DNA of 64,000 nucleotides. Origin: a marine gamma proteobacterium HTCC2143 (lineage in GTDB: Bacteria > Pseudomonadota > Gammaproteobacteria > Pseudomonadales > Dasaniaceae). A program made the translations under genes and the position numbers. The notes beneath the pieces were generated by a model that saw only the letters and a list, made by a program, of their open reading frames with translations, did no database searches and was not told the origin of the DNA. The stretch's first letter is position 1; the number at the start of each line of letters is the position of its first letter. The DNA is taken from contig AAVT01000001.1 of NCBI GenBank assembly GCA_000169075.1, forward strand, positions 757,201-821,200, in the 5' to 3' direction. Shown here piece by piece: positions 8,575 through 17,236 of the stretch.

Positions 8575-9605
8575 TAACTTGCACCTTCCGCAATAAGTCC
8601 TGCATCATTTTTGTAACAAAAGATCAACATCGGGGTATAAGCCAACGTGACGGTAACAAAAAAGTATGAAGGGTCTGCTGCCGTTAAATACGCCAATGGG
8701 AAGAGCCATGATAAGGTAAATATAGAATAAAGAAGGGTCGCTGATTTATGCTGTTGCTGTGCGGGGGATACTTTTTGATAGGCGTGCAGTCTATGCGGTT
8801 CCCTCCAGTTTTGACCGGTAAATATGCGGGCTATTAGTGTCCAGGTGGCGTCACCAATAAACGTGGCTAGGATGATAATCCAGAACCAAATTGACAGCGC
8901 TTCTGCTGTTATCAAAGCTAGGATGCCAAACGACATGCCAAGATAGGTACTCCCGACATCGCCCATAAAAAGCTTAGCAGGCGACCAATTCCAAATAAGA
9001 AACCCCAAGACTATGGAAAACAGCAGTGTCACTAGCTTAGCGTGATCGGTCTCACCCATAAGATAGAGAGTTATTCCACTTGCCATCAATACACACAGTG
9101 CCTCTGACGTGGCGATGCCGTCGATGCCGTCCATAAAATTGTACAAATTGGTCAGCCAGACTATTGCGATTATAACTATTGGAAGCGTGAGGATGTGGTT
9201 GAGGTCGAGGGTGTGGCTTGCAGAAACTGCCACGCTTGGTAGTGGCGAAAGCAGTATGACGGCTGTAAAGGAGGCCAGAATATGAGCTGAAAACCTGAGT
9301 CCCTTTGACACATGCCCTTTATCGTCCATGTAACCGGTAATGGCGACGATAGCCCCCGCGATGATTAGAGCGAGCCCTTGTTTGAGGCTGAGCATATCGA
9401 GCGCTGCTGCTAAAATCCATATCGATGTGGCTAGTATCACTATGACAATCCCGCCACCTCTGGGAGTGGGTGTGCTGTGAGAACTCCGATGATTGGGCGT
9501 GTCCATTAATCCGGTTCGAGTTGCATAGTGGACAAATGCCCACGTTCCGGCAGCGCTGGCAGCAAACAAGACAAGCCACAACAAAAAGAAAGAATATAGG
9601 GCCAT
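8574..9605 (-). CDS. wbpL: Undecaprenyl-phosphate sugar-1-phosphate transferase, WbpL/WecA-like
   Basis: A polytopic membrane protein of 343 residues (about ten hydrophobic segments) of the MraY/WecA family. Diagnostic motifs are GYMDDKGHVS (DDxxG), LYNFMDGIDGIA, LFMGDVGSTYLG and PHRLHAYQK in the cytosolic loop. It transfers an N-acetylhexosamine-1-phosphate to undecaprenyl phosphate, starting O-antigen assembly. The upstream neighbour is a WbpV-like reductase four bases away and a WbpM-like dehydratase is close by, the same trio that in Pseudomonas makes and loads QuiNAc or FucNAc; this makes a WbpL-type substrate more likely than GlcNAc. Confidence 0.87.
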   Translation of the reverse strand: MALYSFFLLWLVLFAASAAGTWAFVHYATRTGLMDTPNHRSSHSTPTPRGGGIVIVILATSIWILAAALDMLSLKQGLALIIAGAIVAITGYMDDKGHVSKGLRFSAHILASFTAVILLSPLPSVAVSASHTLDLNHILTLPIVIIAIVWLTNLYNFMDGIDGIATSEALCVLMASGITLYLMGETDHAKLVTLLFSIVLGFLIWNWSPAKLFMGDVGSTYLGMSFGILALITAEALSIWFWIIILATFIGDATWTLIARIFTGQNWREPHRLHAYQKVSPAQQQHKSATLLYSIFTLSWLFPLAYLTAADPSYFFVTVTLAYTPMLIFCYKNDAGLIAEGAS

Positions 9606-9609
9606 ATGT

Positions 9610-10515
9610 CTATTCGTAGAGGTTGGATGGCGTCTGAGCTTTCGGCTGCCAACGGACGGTATTCAATGTATGGTTAATATCGACTTCAAGGTTGCCAAAA
9701 AGTCGTTGATACAGATATTTTAATTTTGGAGTTTTACTCATTATCGCTCGCATAAATGTTGGCATGCGAAAGAGTAACACTCTTTTTCCCCCATTGTTTG
9801 CCAGTGATTTTACAATTTCGGTGGTGGACATCGCTGCGCCATCCGATACTAATAACGTCTCGTTTGACAACCCTGGTGTGAGTAAACATTGATAAATCAG
9901 TGATGATAAATTGTGTAGGCTAACGATGTCACGACGATTGCCGCTGTTTGCTAAGGGCAGCGGTAGGTGCCATGAAATGGCATTGCTAAGCATTTGAATA
10001 TTGCCTCGCGAGTGCCGGTCAAGAATTAGCGGCGGACGGATGATAATAAGATCAATGCTACTGTTTAGGCAGTCTTTTGATAAAGCTTGTTCGGCTCGTA
10101 ACTTACTTCGCCCATAATGGTCCTGTGGAGTTGGAGGGTCGGTGTGTCTGAAGGGCTTGTCGATAGTATATTCTCCATTCACCTTAATACTACTTAGGTA
10201 GACAAAGGTTTGAATACCGGCCTTCGCAGCAGCTTTGGCCATTGCTCGTGAGAGCTCAACATTTACCTTAGAGTAATCGCTATATGTTGCCGTCGGCGAG
10301 TGAGTCAGGGCTGCCAGATGAACAATTGCTATACATCCATCTATCAGACCACTGGCTTTTTCGATATCACTAAAATCGGCGAGTATCAGGTTGCTGGCCC
10401 CCTCGATATTACACGCCTTCCTAGTGATGGAGACGACTGATATACCTTTGGATATCAGGTAGATACATAGGTGGCGTCCTACTAACCCATTGGCTCCTGT
10501 TACCGCAATTTTCAT
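9610..10515 (-). CDS. wbpV: NAD(P)-dependent sugar-nucleotide reductase/epimerase, WbpV-like
   Basis: An extended SDR enzyme of about 301 residues. TGANGLVGRHL is the nucleotide-binding glycine motif, VYLSSIKVNGE holds the catalytic serine and HYGRSKLRAEQ the YxxxK pair. I start it at ATG 10515 (MKIAVTGANG); the longer reading to 10590 adds residues unlike the family. In Pseudomonas, WbpV reduces the 4-keto sugar made by WbpM to UDP-QuiNAc. Position directly before the WbpL-like gene supports that role here, but a plain 4-epimerase cannot be excluded. Confidence 0.75.
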   Translation of the reverse strand: MKIAVTGANGLVGRHLCIYLISKGISVVSITRKACNIEGASNLILADFSDIEKASGLIDGCIAIVHLAALTHSPTATYSDYSKVNVELSRAMAKAAAKAGIQTFVYLSSIKVNGEYTIDKPFRHTDPPTPQDHYGRSKLRAEQALSKDCLNSSIDLIIIRPPLILDRHSRGNIQMLSNAISWHLPLPLANSGNRRDIVSLHNLSSLIYQCLLTPGLSNETLLVSDGAAMSTTEIVKSLANNGGKRVLLFRMPTFMRAIMSKTPKLKYLYQRLFGNLEVDINHTLNTVRWQPKAQTPSNLYE

Positions 10516-10874
10516 TAACTTTTCTTTAAATAGGTTGCTGAAATCACGAGTTAGTCCTATGGTTACGATTACTAGTCTTCGTTGCATCAATGATATTTAT
10601 AACTGTCAACATATGAAACGATGTGTAGTAGGCAATATCTTAGCATTTGTTGCCAATGGTAGAGCAACTATTCGGTCCTTAGGGCTATAGTTTGTATTTT
10701 TGTCTACTGGCTAGGCTCCGGCGCTGACCTCGTCTTTGCCGTTTTTTTCGCCTAAATGGTCGTCAGATAAACATCGATTTAGATTAGAATAAAAATCGCC
10801 GCTTTGCTGTATAGTGTATAAAAATCGCGTGTCGTTAAGTTTGAAAAGGAAAAGTCAAACAAGGATGAGGCTCT
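10516..10874. promoter_or_regulatory. Divergent intergenic region between the wbpV-like and wbpM-like genes
   Basis: About 360 bases without a gene, expected to hold promoters for both directions. An 11-base direct repeat, ATAAAAATCGC, occurs at 10789-10799 and 10818-10828. Between and overlapping the copies lie TATAGT and TATAAA, candidate -10 elements for the rightward gene. A ribosome-binding site (GGATGAGG, 10862-10869) precedes ATG 10875. The regulator that might bind the repeat is unknown. No hidden ORF looks convincing. Confidence 0.4.
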
Positions 10875-12875
10875 ATGGATAGTAAGCTCGGCCAAGAACG
10901 CTGGTTCGTCAGGATGAAACGGTATCTAATGCAAAATCTATCGTCAAAATTTTCAGTTTCCCGTCAATGGAAACAATCGGCTTTATTAACGCTGGACCTA
11001 CTCTTCATTCCGCTGGCGATATGGCTCGCTGTGGTTGTCCGCTGGGGGGGGATGGCCTACCAATTTCAGGTTGTTGACTTCGTCGCTATTGTGATAACAA
11101 TGGTTGCCAGTGCCGCCTATTTTCTCCGTATCGGATTATATCGAGCCATCATCCGCTTTATGGGTCAGCAGGCTATTCTTACTATTATTAAGGGAGTTAC
11201 CGCCTCTGCAGTCATTCTTGCCATTGCGGGGTTTCTGACAAAAAGCGGGATTCCCCGTTCAACGCCTGTTATTTATTGGGCTACAGGACTTTTTCTGATT
11301 GGGGGCTCACGGCTGTTGGTGAGGTCGTTTTATCATGGTGTTATTCGTGCAAATGGTGACAAGGTCATCATTTATGGTGCCGGTGCCTCTGGGCGGCAAT
11401 TGTTAAATAACTTATTGCACAATGGAGATTACAATCCGGTTGCCTTTGTTGACGATGGGCCCAAATTAAAGGGCGGTGTCATCAATGGTGTTTCTGTGTA
11501 TAGCACTCAGCAGTTGCCAGAACTGGTTAGCAGTTTTGACATCAGCTACGTCCTACTGGCGTTACCTTCCGTTAGTCATCAGCGGCGACGCGAAATAATC
11601 GATGATTTAGAAGGTTTGTCAGTTCATGTTAAAACAGTCCCTGGTTTTTCTGAGTTAATGTTGGGTTCGGCCAAGGTTGGTCAACTACAGGATATCGATC
11701 TCGAAGACTTGCTGGGAAGAGACCCGGTCTCACCTGATGTGGAATTAATCGATCGCTGTATTCGTGACAAAGTGGTGATGGTAACTGGTGCAGGGGGTTC
11801 TATCGGTTCTGAGTTGTGTCGGCAAATTGCTCGCTGCCAGCCCCGTGAGTTGGTGTTGTTAGATATTTCGGAACATGCTCTCTACCAGGTTTCGACAGAG
11901 CTGAAGAGGGATAATAGTCATAACATTTCCGTTATTCCCTTATTGGGAATGGTCCAAAACCAATCGAGAATGGAAACCATATTTAAAGAGTTTAAAGTGG
12001 AGACCGTGTACCATGCCGCTGCCTATAAGCACGTGCCGATGGTGGAGTTTAATGTTGTTGAAGGTGTTTATAACAACGTATTTGGTACCCTTTCGGCGGC
12101 ACGGGCTGCGATGAAGGCCGGGGTAGAAAACTTTGTGCTGATTTCCACCGACAAAGCGGTCCGTCCTACCAATATGATGGGTGCGTCAAAACGCATGGCT
12201 GAGTTAATACTGCAGTCGTTTGCTAAACGGTATGACGGTACACGTTATAGTATGGTCCGCTTTGGTAATGTCTTAGGATCCTCTGGTTCCGTCGTGCCAC
12301 TTTTTCGGCGCCAGATTGAAGACGGCGGACCGGTGACCGTTACGCACAAAGATATTATCCGCTATTTCATGACAATTCCTGAAGCGGCGCAATTGGTGTT
12401 ACAGGCCAGCACGATGGCCAAAAGCGGCGAGGTTTTTGTGTTGGATATGGGAGAGCCGGTGCGTATCGTTAATCTGGCCCAGCGTTTGATTCGATTGATG
12501 GGCTATGAAGTTAAAGACAGCGCTCATCCAAAGGGTGACATTGAAATCAAATATACCGGTTTGCGCCCCGGTGAAAAACTGTATGAAGAGTTGTTAATTG
12601 GTGAAAATGCATCGGGAACCGGTCACCCCAAAATAATGCAAGCGGCAGAGGCTATGTTAGACGATGATGCCATCGACCAATATACGTCGGAGTTAAGGGA
12701 CGCATGTGACGCCAATGATTGCGATCAAATTCAACAAATATTGCAACTGGCGGTAGCAGAGTTTAATGCCAAAGATGGAATTTCAGATGCAATTTGGAAG
12801 CGACGATTGGACAACGGATTAGTGATTGCCACTAACGATAAGGTCGTGAATATAATTTCCCCAAAAACGATCTGA
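10875..12875 (+). CDS. wbpM: UDP-N-acetylglucosamine 4,6-dehydratase family protein, WbpM/CapD-like
   Basis: A protein of 666 residues. Four hydrophobic segments occupy about residues 30-150; a first nucleotide-binding domain follows (IIYGAGASGRQLL) and then the dehydratase domain (VTGAGGSIGSELCRQI). In the active site the usual tyrosine of YxxxK is replaced by methionine (MMGASKRMAE after ISTDKAV), as in WbpM, FlaA1 and CapD. LRPGEKLYEELL near the C-terminus is family-typical. It makes UDP-4-keto-6-deoxy-GlcNAc, the precursor for the WbpV-like reductase and WbpL-like transferase on the opposite strand. Anchored in the inner membrane. Confidence 0.93.
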   Translation: MDSKLGQERWFVRMKRYLMQNLSSKFSVSRQWKQSALLTLDLLFIPLAIWLAVVVRWGGMAYQFQVVDFVAIVITMVASAAYFLRIGLYRAIIRFMGQQAILTIIKGVTASAVILAIAGFLTKSGIPRSTPVIYWATGLFLIGGSRLLVRSFYHGVIRANGDKVIIYGAGASGRQLLNNLLHNGDYNPVAFVDDGPKLKGGVINGVSVYSTQQLPELVSSFDISYVLLALPSVSHQRRREIIDDLEGLSVHVKTVPGFSELMLGSAKVGQLQDIDLEDLLGRDPVSPDVELIDRCIRDKVVMVTGAGGSIGSELCRQIARCQPRELVLLDISEHALYQVSTELKRDNSHNISVIPLLGMVQNQSRMETIFKEFKVETVYHAAAYKHVPMVEFNVVEGVYNNVFGTLSAARAAMKAGVENFVLISTDKAVRPTNMMGASKRMAELILQSFAKRYDGTRYSMVRFGNVLGSSGSVVPLFRRQIEDGGPVTVTHKDIIRYFMTIPEAAQLVLQASTMAKSGEVFVLDMGEPVRIVNLAQRLIRLMGYEVKDSAHPKGDIEIKYTGLRPGEKLYEELLIGENASGTGHPKIMQAAEAMLDDDAIDQYTSELRDACDANDCDQIQQILQLAVAEFNAKDGISDAIWKRRLDNGLVIATNDKVVNIISPKTI

Positions 12876-13310
12876 ATCATTGTTGGTTTGCCTTTGTTTG
12901 CGGCGCTTATTCGTGTTGATGAGTAACTCAGGAGCGCGGCCATTGTGATCCGTTGGCTTATCTGGTTATCTTTCAGTAAAAACTGTCGGGCATCATCTTT
13001 ACAATCTAGGTATGTTCGCATCCCACGCTGATCTTTTAAATAACCCGCAAAAACTGCTTTTGATTCCATGGCTGTAATAACGCGTCAGCGTACCGGCGAC
13101 ACCGTTTATTAAACTAACTACAGAGTTTACTGGGGTGCTGGATTTAGGCTGCCTGCAGGGGTAGAATTCTGCCGTTCAGTTAGATTGTTTGCTGTACTGC
13201 CCACTATTGATTCTGTATTGATCGGGTAAATTGTAATCCGTCCAATAAGTTAGTTGATAATTTGCATGCGGGTTAATGGTCATCCAGTATGACATTGATA
13301 GGTTAGAGTT
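12876..13310. other. 435-base interval without a recognisable gene
   Basis: The interval separates the wbpM-like gene from the GT4 cluster. I see no terminator, no convincing promoter and no ORF with family features; the largest minus-strand ORF lacks a ribosome-binding site and overlaps the end of the wbpM-like gene. It may hold the promoter of the 13311-16433 operon, possibly near TTGATCGGG-type sequence around 13217, but this is weak. Confidence 0.3.
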
Positions 13311-14654
13311 ATGCAGGCTGACAACGCAATTGTTGCAACTGATTTAATGCCGAGTTCTCCTGCGGATACTACCGAGCTGATCGGCGAACAACGCTATTCC
13401 GCCTCACAGAAATCGCTAAAAATATGCCTGCTGGGTTACCGAAGTCAGCCCTATGGCGGTGGTCAGGGCATTTACATTAAATATTTGAGTAAAGCGTTGG
13501 TTGACGCGGGCCACCAGGTGGACGTTATTTCTGGCCAGCCCTACCCTCATATAGACCCGCGGGTCAATTTGATCAAAATGCCGGGAATGAACTTATTTGA
13601 AACCGGACTGGGTTCCCTTCGTCCTCATCACTTAATGTCGATGACCAATATCATTGAATGGACCGGCAAGTTAACCGGCGCCTTCTCTGAGCCTCATTGT
13701 TTTGGTCGTCGAGTTTTTAAGTACTTGAAACGTTATGGACGCCACTACGACATCATTCATGACAATCAATGTCTTAGCTGGGGCATGCTAAAACTGCAAA
13801 AACAAAGGTTCCCGTTGGTATCGACGATCCATCATCCGATCACTAGTGACCTTCAAATAGCACTTAACGCCGCCTCTGATTGGAAAGAACGGTTGCTTAT
13901 TCGGCGGTGGCACTCGTTTCTGACCATGCAGAAAAAAGTCTCGCGGCAGTTAGACAATGTGGTGACGGTTTCTCAGCGTTCGCGCCAGGACATCGCCCAT
14001 GCGTTTGATATTCCTGCCGATCGTATTAACTTGGTTTATAACGGCATTGATACCGCGGAGTTTCGGCCAATGCCTGAGGTGGCGCGCAAGCCGTTTCGGA
14101 TTATGGCGACGGCCTCCGCCGATGCTCCGCTGAAGGGTGTTAGGTATTTACTGGAGGCACTGGCAATACTGGCAATTGAGTACCCTGCTATTGAGCTATT
14201 ATTGGTGGGTCAGCCCCAGACCGGCGGCGACACCGAAGCACTTATTCGTAAGCTACAATTACACGATCGGATTCGCTGTGTTAGTGGTATTTCCACCGAG
14301 CAACTGGTTACCTACTATGCCGAGGCACAGCTGGTTGTCGTGCCGTCAGTTTACGAGGGTTTCGGTCTGCCTGCAGGTGAAGCGATGGCCTGCGGCGTTG
14401 CGGTTGTTTCAACGGATGGTGGCGCTTTACCAGAGGTTGTGGGTGATGCAGGTATTCAAGTGCCGGTTAAAGACGGTGCGGCTATAGCCAGGGCAGTTGC
14501 CGTTTTATTGAATGACGATCTCAAACGAGAGAGGCTGGCACTAGCGGGGCGTAATCGTATCGAGGCACTGTTCTGCTGGACTAAGGCGGCAAGCCAAATG
14601 ACGGATTATTACCAGCAAGTGTTAGGGAAGGCGACAGTCAATGCAGACGGTTAA
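13311..14654 (+). CDS. Family 4 (GT-B) glycosyltransferase
   Basis: A protein of 447 residues. After a 35-residue lead it shows the GT-B N-terminal domain (GGGQGIYIKYLSKAL). The C-terminal domain ends in VPSVYEGFGLPAGEAMACGVAVVSTDGGALPEVV, the E-x7-E donor-binding signature of GT4. VSTIHHPITSDL sits at the domain boundary. It overlaps the following methyltransferase by 14 bases, and a cyclase-like gene comes next, so all three form one transcript. Its position between the O-antigen locus and hldE suggests an envelope glycolipid; the acceptor could be a lipid made with the downstream genes, which is speculation. Confidence 0.85.
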   Translation: MQADNAIVATDLMPSSPADTTELIGEQRYSASQKSLKICLLGYRSQPYGGGQGIYIKYLSKALVDAGHQVDVISGQPYPHIDPRVNLIKMPGMNLFETGLGSLRPHHLMSMTNIIEWTGKLTGAFSEPHCFGRRVFKYLKRYGRHYDIIHDNQCLSWGMLKLQKQRFPLVSTIHHPITSDLQIALNAASDWKERLLIRRWHSFLTMQKKVSRQLDNVVTVSQRSRQDIAHAFDIPADRINLVYNGIDTAEFRPMPEVARKPFRIMATASADAPLKGVRYLLEALAILAIEYPAIELLLVGQPQTGGDTEALIRKLQLHDRIRCVSGISTEQLVTYYAEAQLVVVPSVYEGFGLPAGEAMACGVAVVSTDGGALPEVVGDAGIQVPVKDGAAIARAVAVLLNDDLKRERLALAGRNRIEALFCWTKAASQMTDYYQQVLGKATVNADG

Positions 14655-15354
14655 TTTTAAACACTTTCCATTGCAGGCCGGAGAAACTGTTCTCGATCTG
14701 GGCTGTGGTGAAGGCCGCCATGTGATATTGGCCTATCTTGAAGGGGATGTGATCTCCATTGGTGTTGATCTTAGCCTTGAGGATTTGCGGACCACTCGGG
14801 ATAAAGCTCAGGCTTTTTTACAGCCGGGTAATGCCCATAAGAGTTTTGGTTTGTCGGCGGCGAATGCACTGCAGTTGCCATTTGCTGACAATACCTTTGA
14901 TAAAGTCATGTGTTCAGAAGTGTTGGAACACATCCCAGATTACCAAGGGGCGTTAAAAGAAATTGAGCGTGTTCTCAAGCCGGGTGGCTTATTTTGTGCC
15001 AGCGTACCGCGCCACTGGCCGGAGAAAATCTGCTGGCTTTTCAGTGAAGCTTATCATCAGGTAGAGGGTGGCCACTTGCGTATATTTAATGCCGGCGAGC
15101 TTAAACAACAAATAGAAACACTGGGTTTTCACGCTTTTCATCAGCATTGGGCTCACGCCTTGCACTCGCCCTTTTGGTGGTTGAAATGTATCTTCTGGAA
15201 AACTCAGGACAGTAATTGGGTGATAAAAAAATATCATCGTTTTTTGGTATGGGATTTAATGGATAAACCGGTGTTTACGCGAACGCTGGAAAAAATACTG
15301 AACCCCATTATGGGTAAAAGTGTGGTGTTATATTTTCGAAAGGAGGCGAATTAA
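14641..15354 (+). CDS. Class I SAM-dependent methyltransferase
   Basis: A protein of 237 residues. VLDLGCGEGRHV is motif I of the Rossmann methyltransferases, FDKVMCSEVLEHIPDYQGAL the motif II region and LKPGGLFCASVPRHWPEK motif III, as in the ubiquinone/sterol-type group. The gene overlaps the GT4 gene by 14 bases and shares one base (TAATG) with the cyclase-like gene, so synthesis is tightly coupled. It likely methylates an intermediate of the same pathway; substrate unknown. Confidence 0.85.
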   Translation: MQTVNFKHFPLQAGETVLDLGCGEGRHVILAYLEGDVISIGVDLSLEDLRTTRDKAQAFLQPGNAHKSFGLSAANALQLPFADNTFDKVMCSEVLEHIPDYQGALKEIERVLKPGGLFCASVPRHWPEKICWLFSEAYHQVEGGHLRIFNAGELKQQIETLGFHAFHQHWAHALHSPFWWLKCIFWKTQDSNWVIKKYHRFLVWDLMDKPVFTRTLEKILNPIMGKSVVLYFRKEAN

Positions 15355-16433
15355 TGAGTGGCGTCTTTCTTTCGAAAGGTTTTTTTCCGGCGGACTTTTT
15401 CCGCCCTACGGTTGGTTTTATTCTCAGCTGCCAGCAGCCCGATGGATCTATTCCCTGGTTTGAGGGCAGTTATGCTGACCCCTGGGATCATGTTGAGTCT
15501 GCCATGGGTTTGAGTATTGGTGGCGAATGGGCGGCGGCAGAATTTGCTTACCAGTGGCTGGCGGATACTCAGCTTGAAGACGGTAGTTGGTGGGCCGCCT
15601 ACAAGGCGGGCGAAATAGAAAATGGCGATCGTCGGGAAACAAACTTTGTTGCTTATGTTGCTACTGGCGTGTGGCATCATTTTTTAGTGACTGAAAATCG
15701 CGAATTTTTGGAAAAATTGTGGCCGGCTGTTGAAAAAGCGATCTCCTTTGTACTGAAACTCCAATCCGAGCACGGTGATATTCAATGGGCTGTGACAGCC
15801 GATGGAACGCCTAAAGAAGATGCCCTGATTACCGGCTGTTCTTCCATTTACAAAAGCCTTGAGTGTGCCATTAACATAGCAGTAACCCTCGATCACGACA
15901 GCAGCGCATGGAATGACGCTCGTGACATGTTAGGCGACGCGTTACGTAATAAGCCGGAACGTTTTGACCGCACCTGGGAAAGTAAGGCCCGTTACTCGAT
16001 GGACTGGTTTTATCCTATTTTGACCGGTGTTATTTCAGGCCCGCAGGCGCAGGCTAGAATTAAAGCGCGGTGGGATGAATTTGTTGAGCCAGAGTTGGGC
16101 TGCCGCTGCGTGGCGGATGAACCTTGGATAACTATTGCAGAGTCTTGTGAATTAACCTTAGCGTTGCTGGCTGCGGGTGATCACGCACGGGCGGTTACTG
16201 TTTACAGTTGGTTACATCAATGGCGACTGGATGACGGATCGTATTGGACGGGATACCAGTTCGCTGAAGCTGTGTTGTGGCCCGATGAAAAACCGACCTG
16301 GACCGCCGGGGCCATCTTATTAGCGGCCGATGCTCTGACAGAGCACACGTCAGCGAGTAGCTTGTTTACAGAAGTCGACTTGCTTGAGCAAGTACTCAGC
16401 AAGCCGCCTGTTCAGGCGTCTAAAAAGTTATAA
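15354..16433 (+). CDS. Prenyltransferase/squalene-cyclase-like (alpha6/alpha6 barrel) protein
   Basis: A protein of 359 residues, probably cytosolic. It carries repeated QW-like motifs of the terpenoid cyclase/protein prenyltransferase barrel: SCQQPDGSIPWF near residue 25, WLADTQLEDGSWW near 68, WRLDDGSYWTGYQ near 290. I do not see a DxDD motif of class II cyclases or obvious prenyltransferase zinc ligands, so a cyclase reaction is not established; the barrel may bind a polyprenyl or terpenoid group. It is the last gene of the GT4-methyltransferase operon and its end overlaps the convergent methyltransferase by six bases. True function unknown. Confidence 0.7.
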   Translation: MSGVFLSKGFFPADFFRPTVGFILSCQQPDGSIPWFEGSYADPWDHVESAMGLSIGGEWAAAEFAYQWLADTQLEDGSWWAAYKAGEIENGDRRETNFVAYVATGVWHHFLVTENREFLEKLWPAVEKAISFVLKLQSEHGDIQWAVTADGTPKEDALITGCSSIYKSLECAINIAVTLDHDSSAWNDARDMLGDALRNKPERFDRTWESKARYSMDWFYPILTGVISGPQAQARIKARWDEFVEPELGCRCVADEPWITIAESCELTLALLAAGDHARAVTVYSWLHQWRLDDGSYWTGYQFAEAVLWPDEKPTWTAGAILLAADALTEHTSASSLFTEVDLLEQVLSKPPVQASKKL

Positions 16434-17057
16434 TCGTCGTAACAACCCCAGCGTGTTTATCACATCGATTTCTTCAAATAATCCAGAGGCGATGGCCAAT
16501 CGATAGATAGTTATCGGTGCTTGGCCACCCTCCGAAGGATTTGGAAACAAGTCATGAATGGCCAAAGTTCCGCCTTGTATTATATGACCGGCCCAGCTTT
16601 GATAATCTGTCATTGCTGCCTCCATACTATGGCCGCCATCAATAAAAACCATGGATAGCGGCGTGCTCCAGCCGCGACTGGCAAGGCCTGACGATGCCAC
16701 AATGGGTATAACGTTTTCCTCCAGCTGAGCCTCCCGCATATTCCTGCGAAACTCCTTAAAGGTGTCAACTAAACCTGCGCTACCATCAAACAAATCGGGG
16801 TCGTGATATTCTTCACCCAGCTGATGTTCTTCAGAGCCTCGATGATGGTCTAATGCGTACAACACGCCACCGGAGGCTTTGCAGGCGCTACCTAAATAAA
16901 TAGTCGATTTACCGCAGTAGCTGCCAATCTCCATGATGGGTGCTTTTTTGGAGGCGACTAATGCTGCTTGATAAAGCGCAGCTGCTTCATCGTCAGCTAA
17001 AAACCCTTTAACTTGATGCATATCAACGGGCAATATAATGGGCAGTGGTGTGCGCAT
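16428..17057 (-). CDS. Class I SAM-dependent methyltransferase, MT_24-like
   Basis: A protein of 209 residues. IMEIGSYCGKSTIYLG is a motif I variant (E-x-G) and LSMVFIDGGHSMEAAMTDYQSW holds the DGGH motif seen in the Methyltransf_24 group of O-methyltransferases; GGTLAIHDLFPNP follows as expected. Its stop overlaps the end of the cyclase-like gene on the other strand, an arrangement suggesting a stable association. It probably acts in the same unidentified pathway, which is inferred only from position. No ribosome-binding site better than GAG-type before ATG 17057. Confidence 0.8.
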   Translation of the reverse strand: MRTPLPIILPVDMHQVKGFLADDEAAALYQAALVASKKAPIMEIGSYCGKSTIYLGSACKASGGVLYALDHHRGSEEHQLGEEYHDPDLFDGSAGLVDTFKEFRRNMREAQLEENVIPIVASSGLASRGWSTPLSMVFIDGGHSMEAAMTDYQSWAGHIIQGGTLAIHDLFPNPSEGGQAPITIYRLAIASGLFEEIDVINTLGLLRRL

Positions 17058-17236
17058 GGATGCACTCTCTATTGAGGTTAAAAAACTGCGGGCACGATAG
17101 CGGATTTAATGACGGCGAGCAATAATAGTGAGGGTGATACGCTTTCAACATTTCGTCACTCCGCGCGACTATCTGCTGTGATATGATTCTTTACGTGGCG
17201 ATTAGGCCAATAACGTTCTCCAGGAAATTCATCATT

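Noticed and set aside
12731..13069. 112-codon minus-strand ORF running from the wbpM-like gene's 3' end into the intergenic region
   Set aside because: No ribosome-binding site, 145 bases overlap with a certain gene, no recognisable domain.
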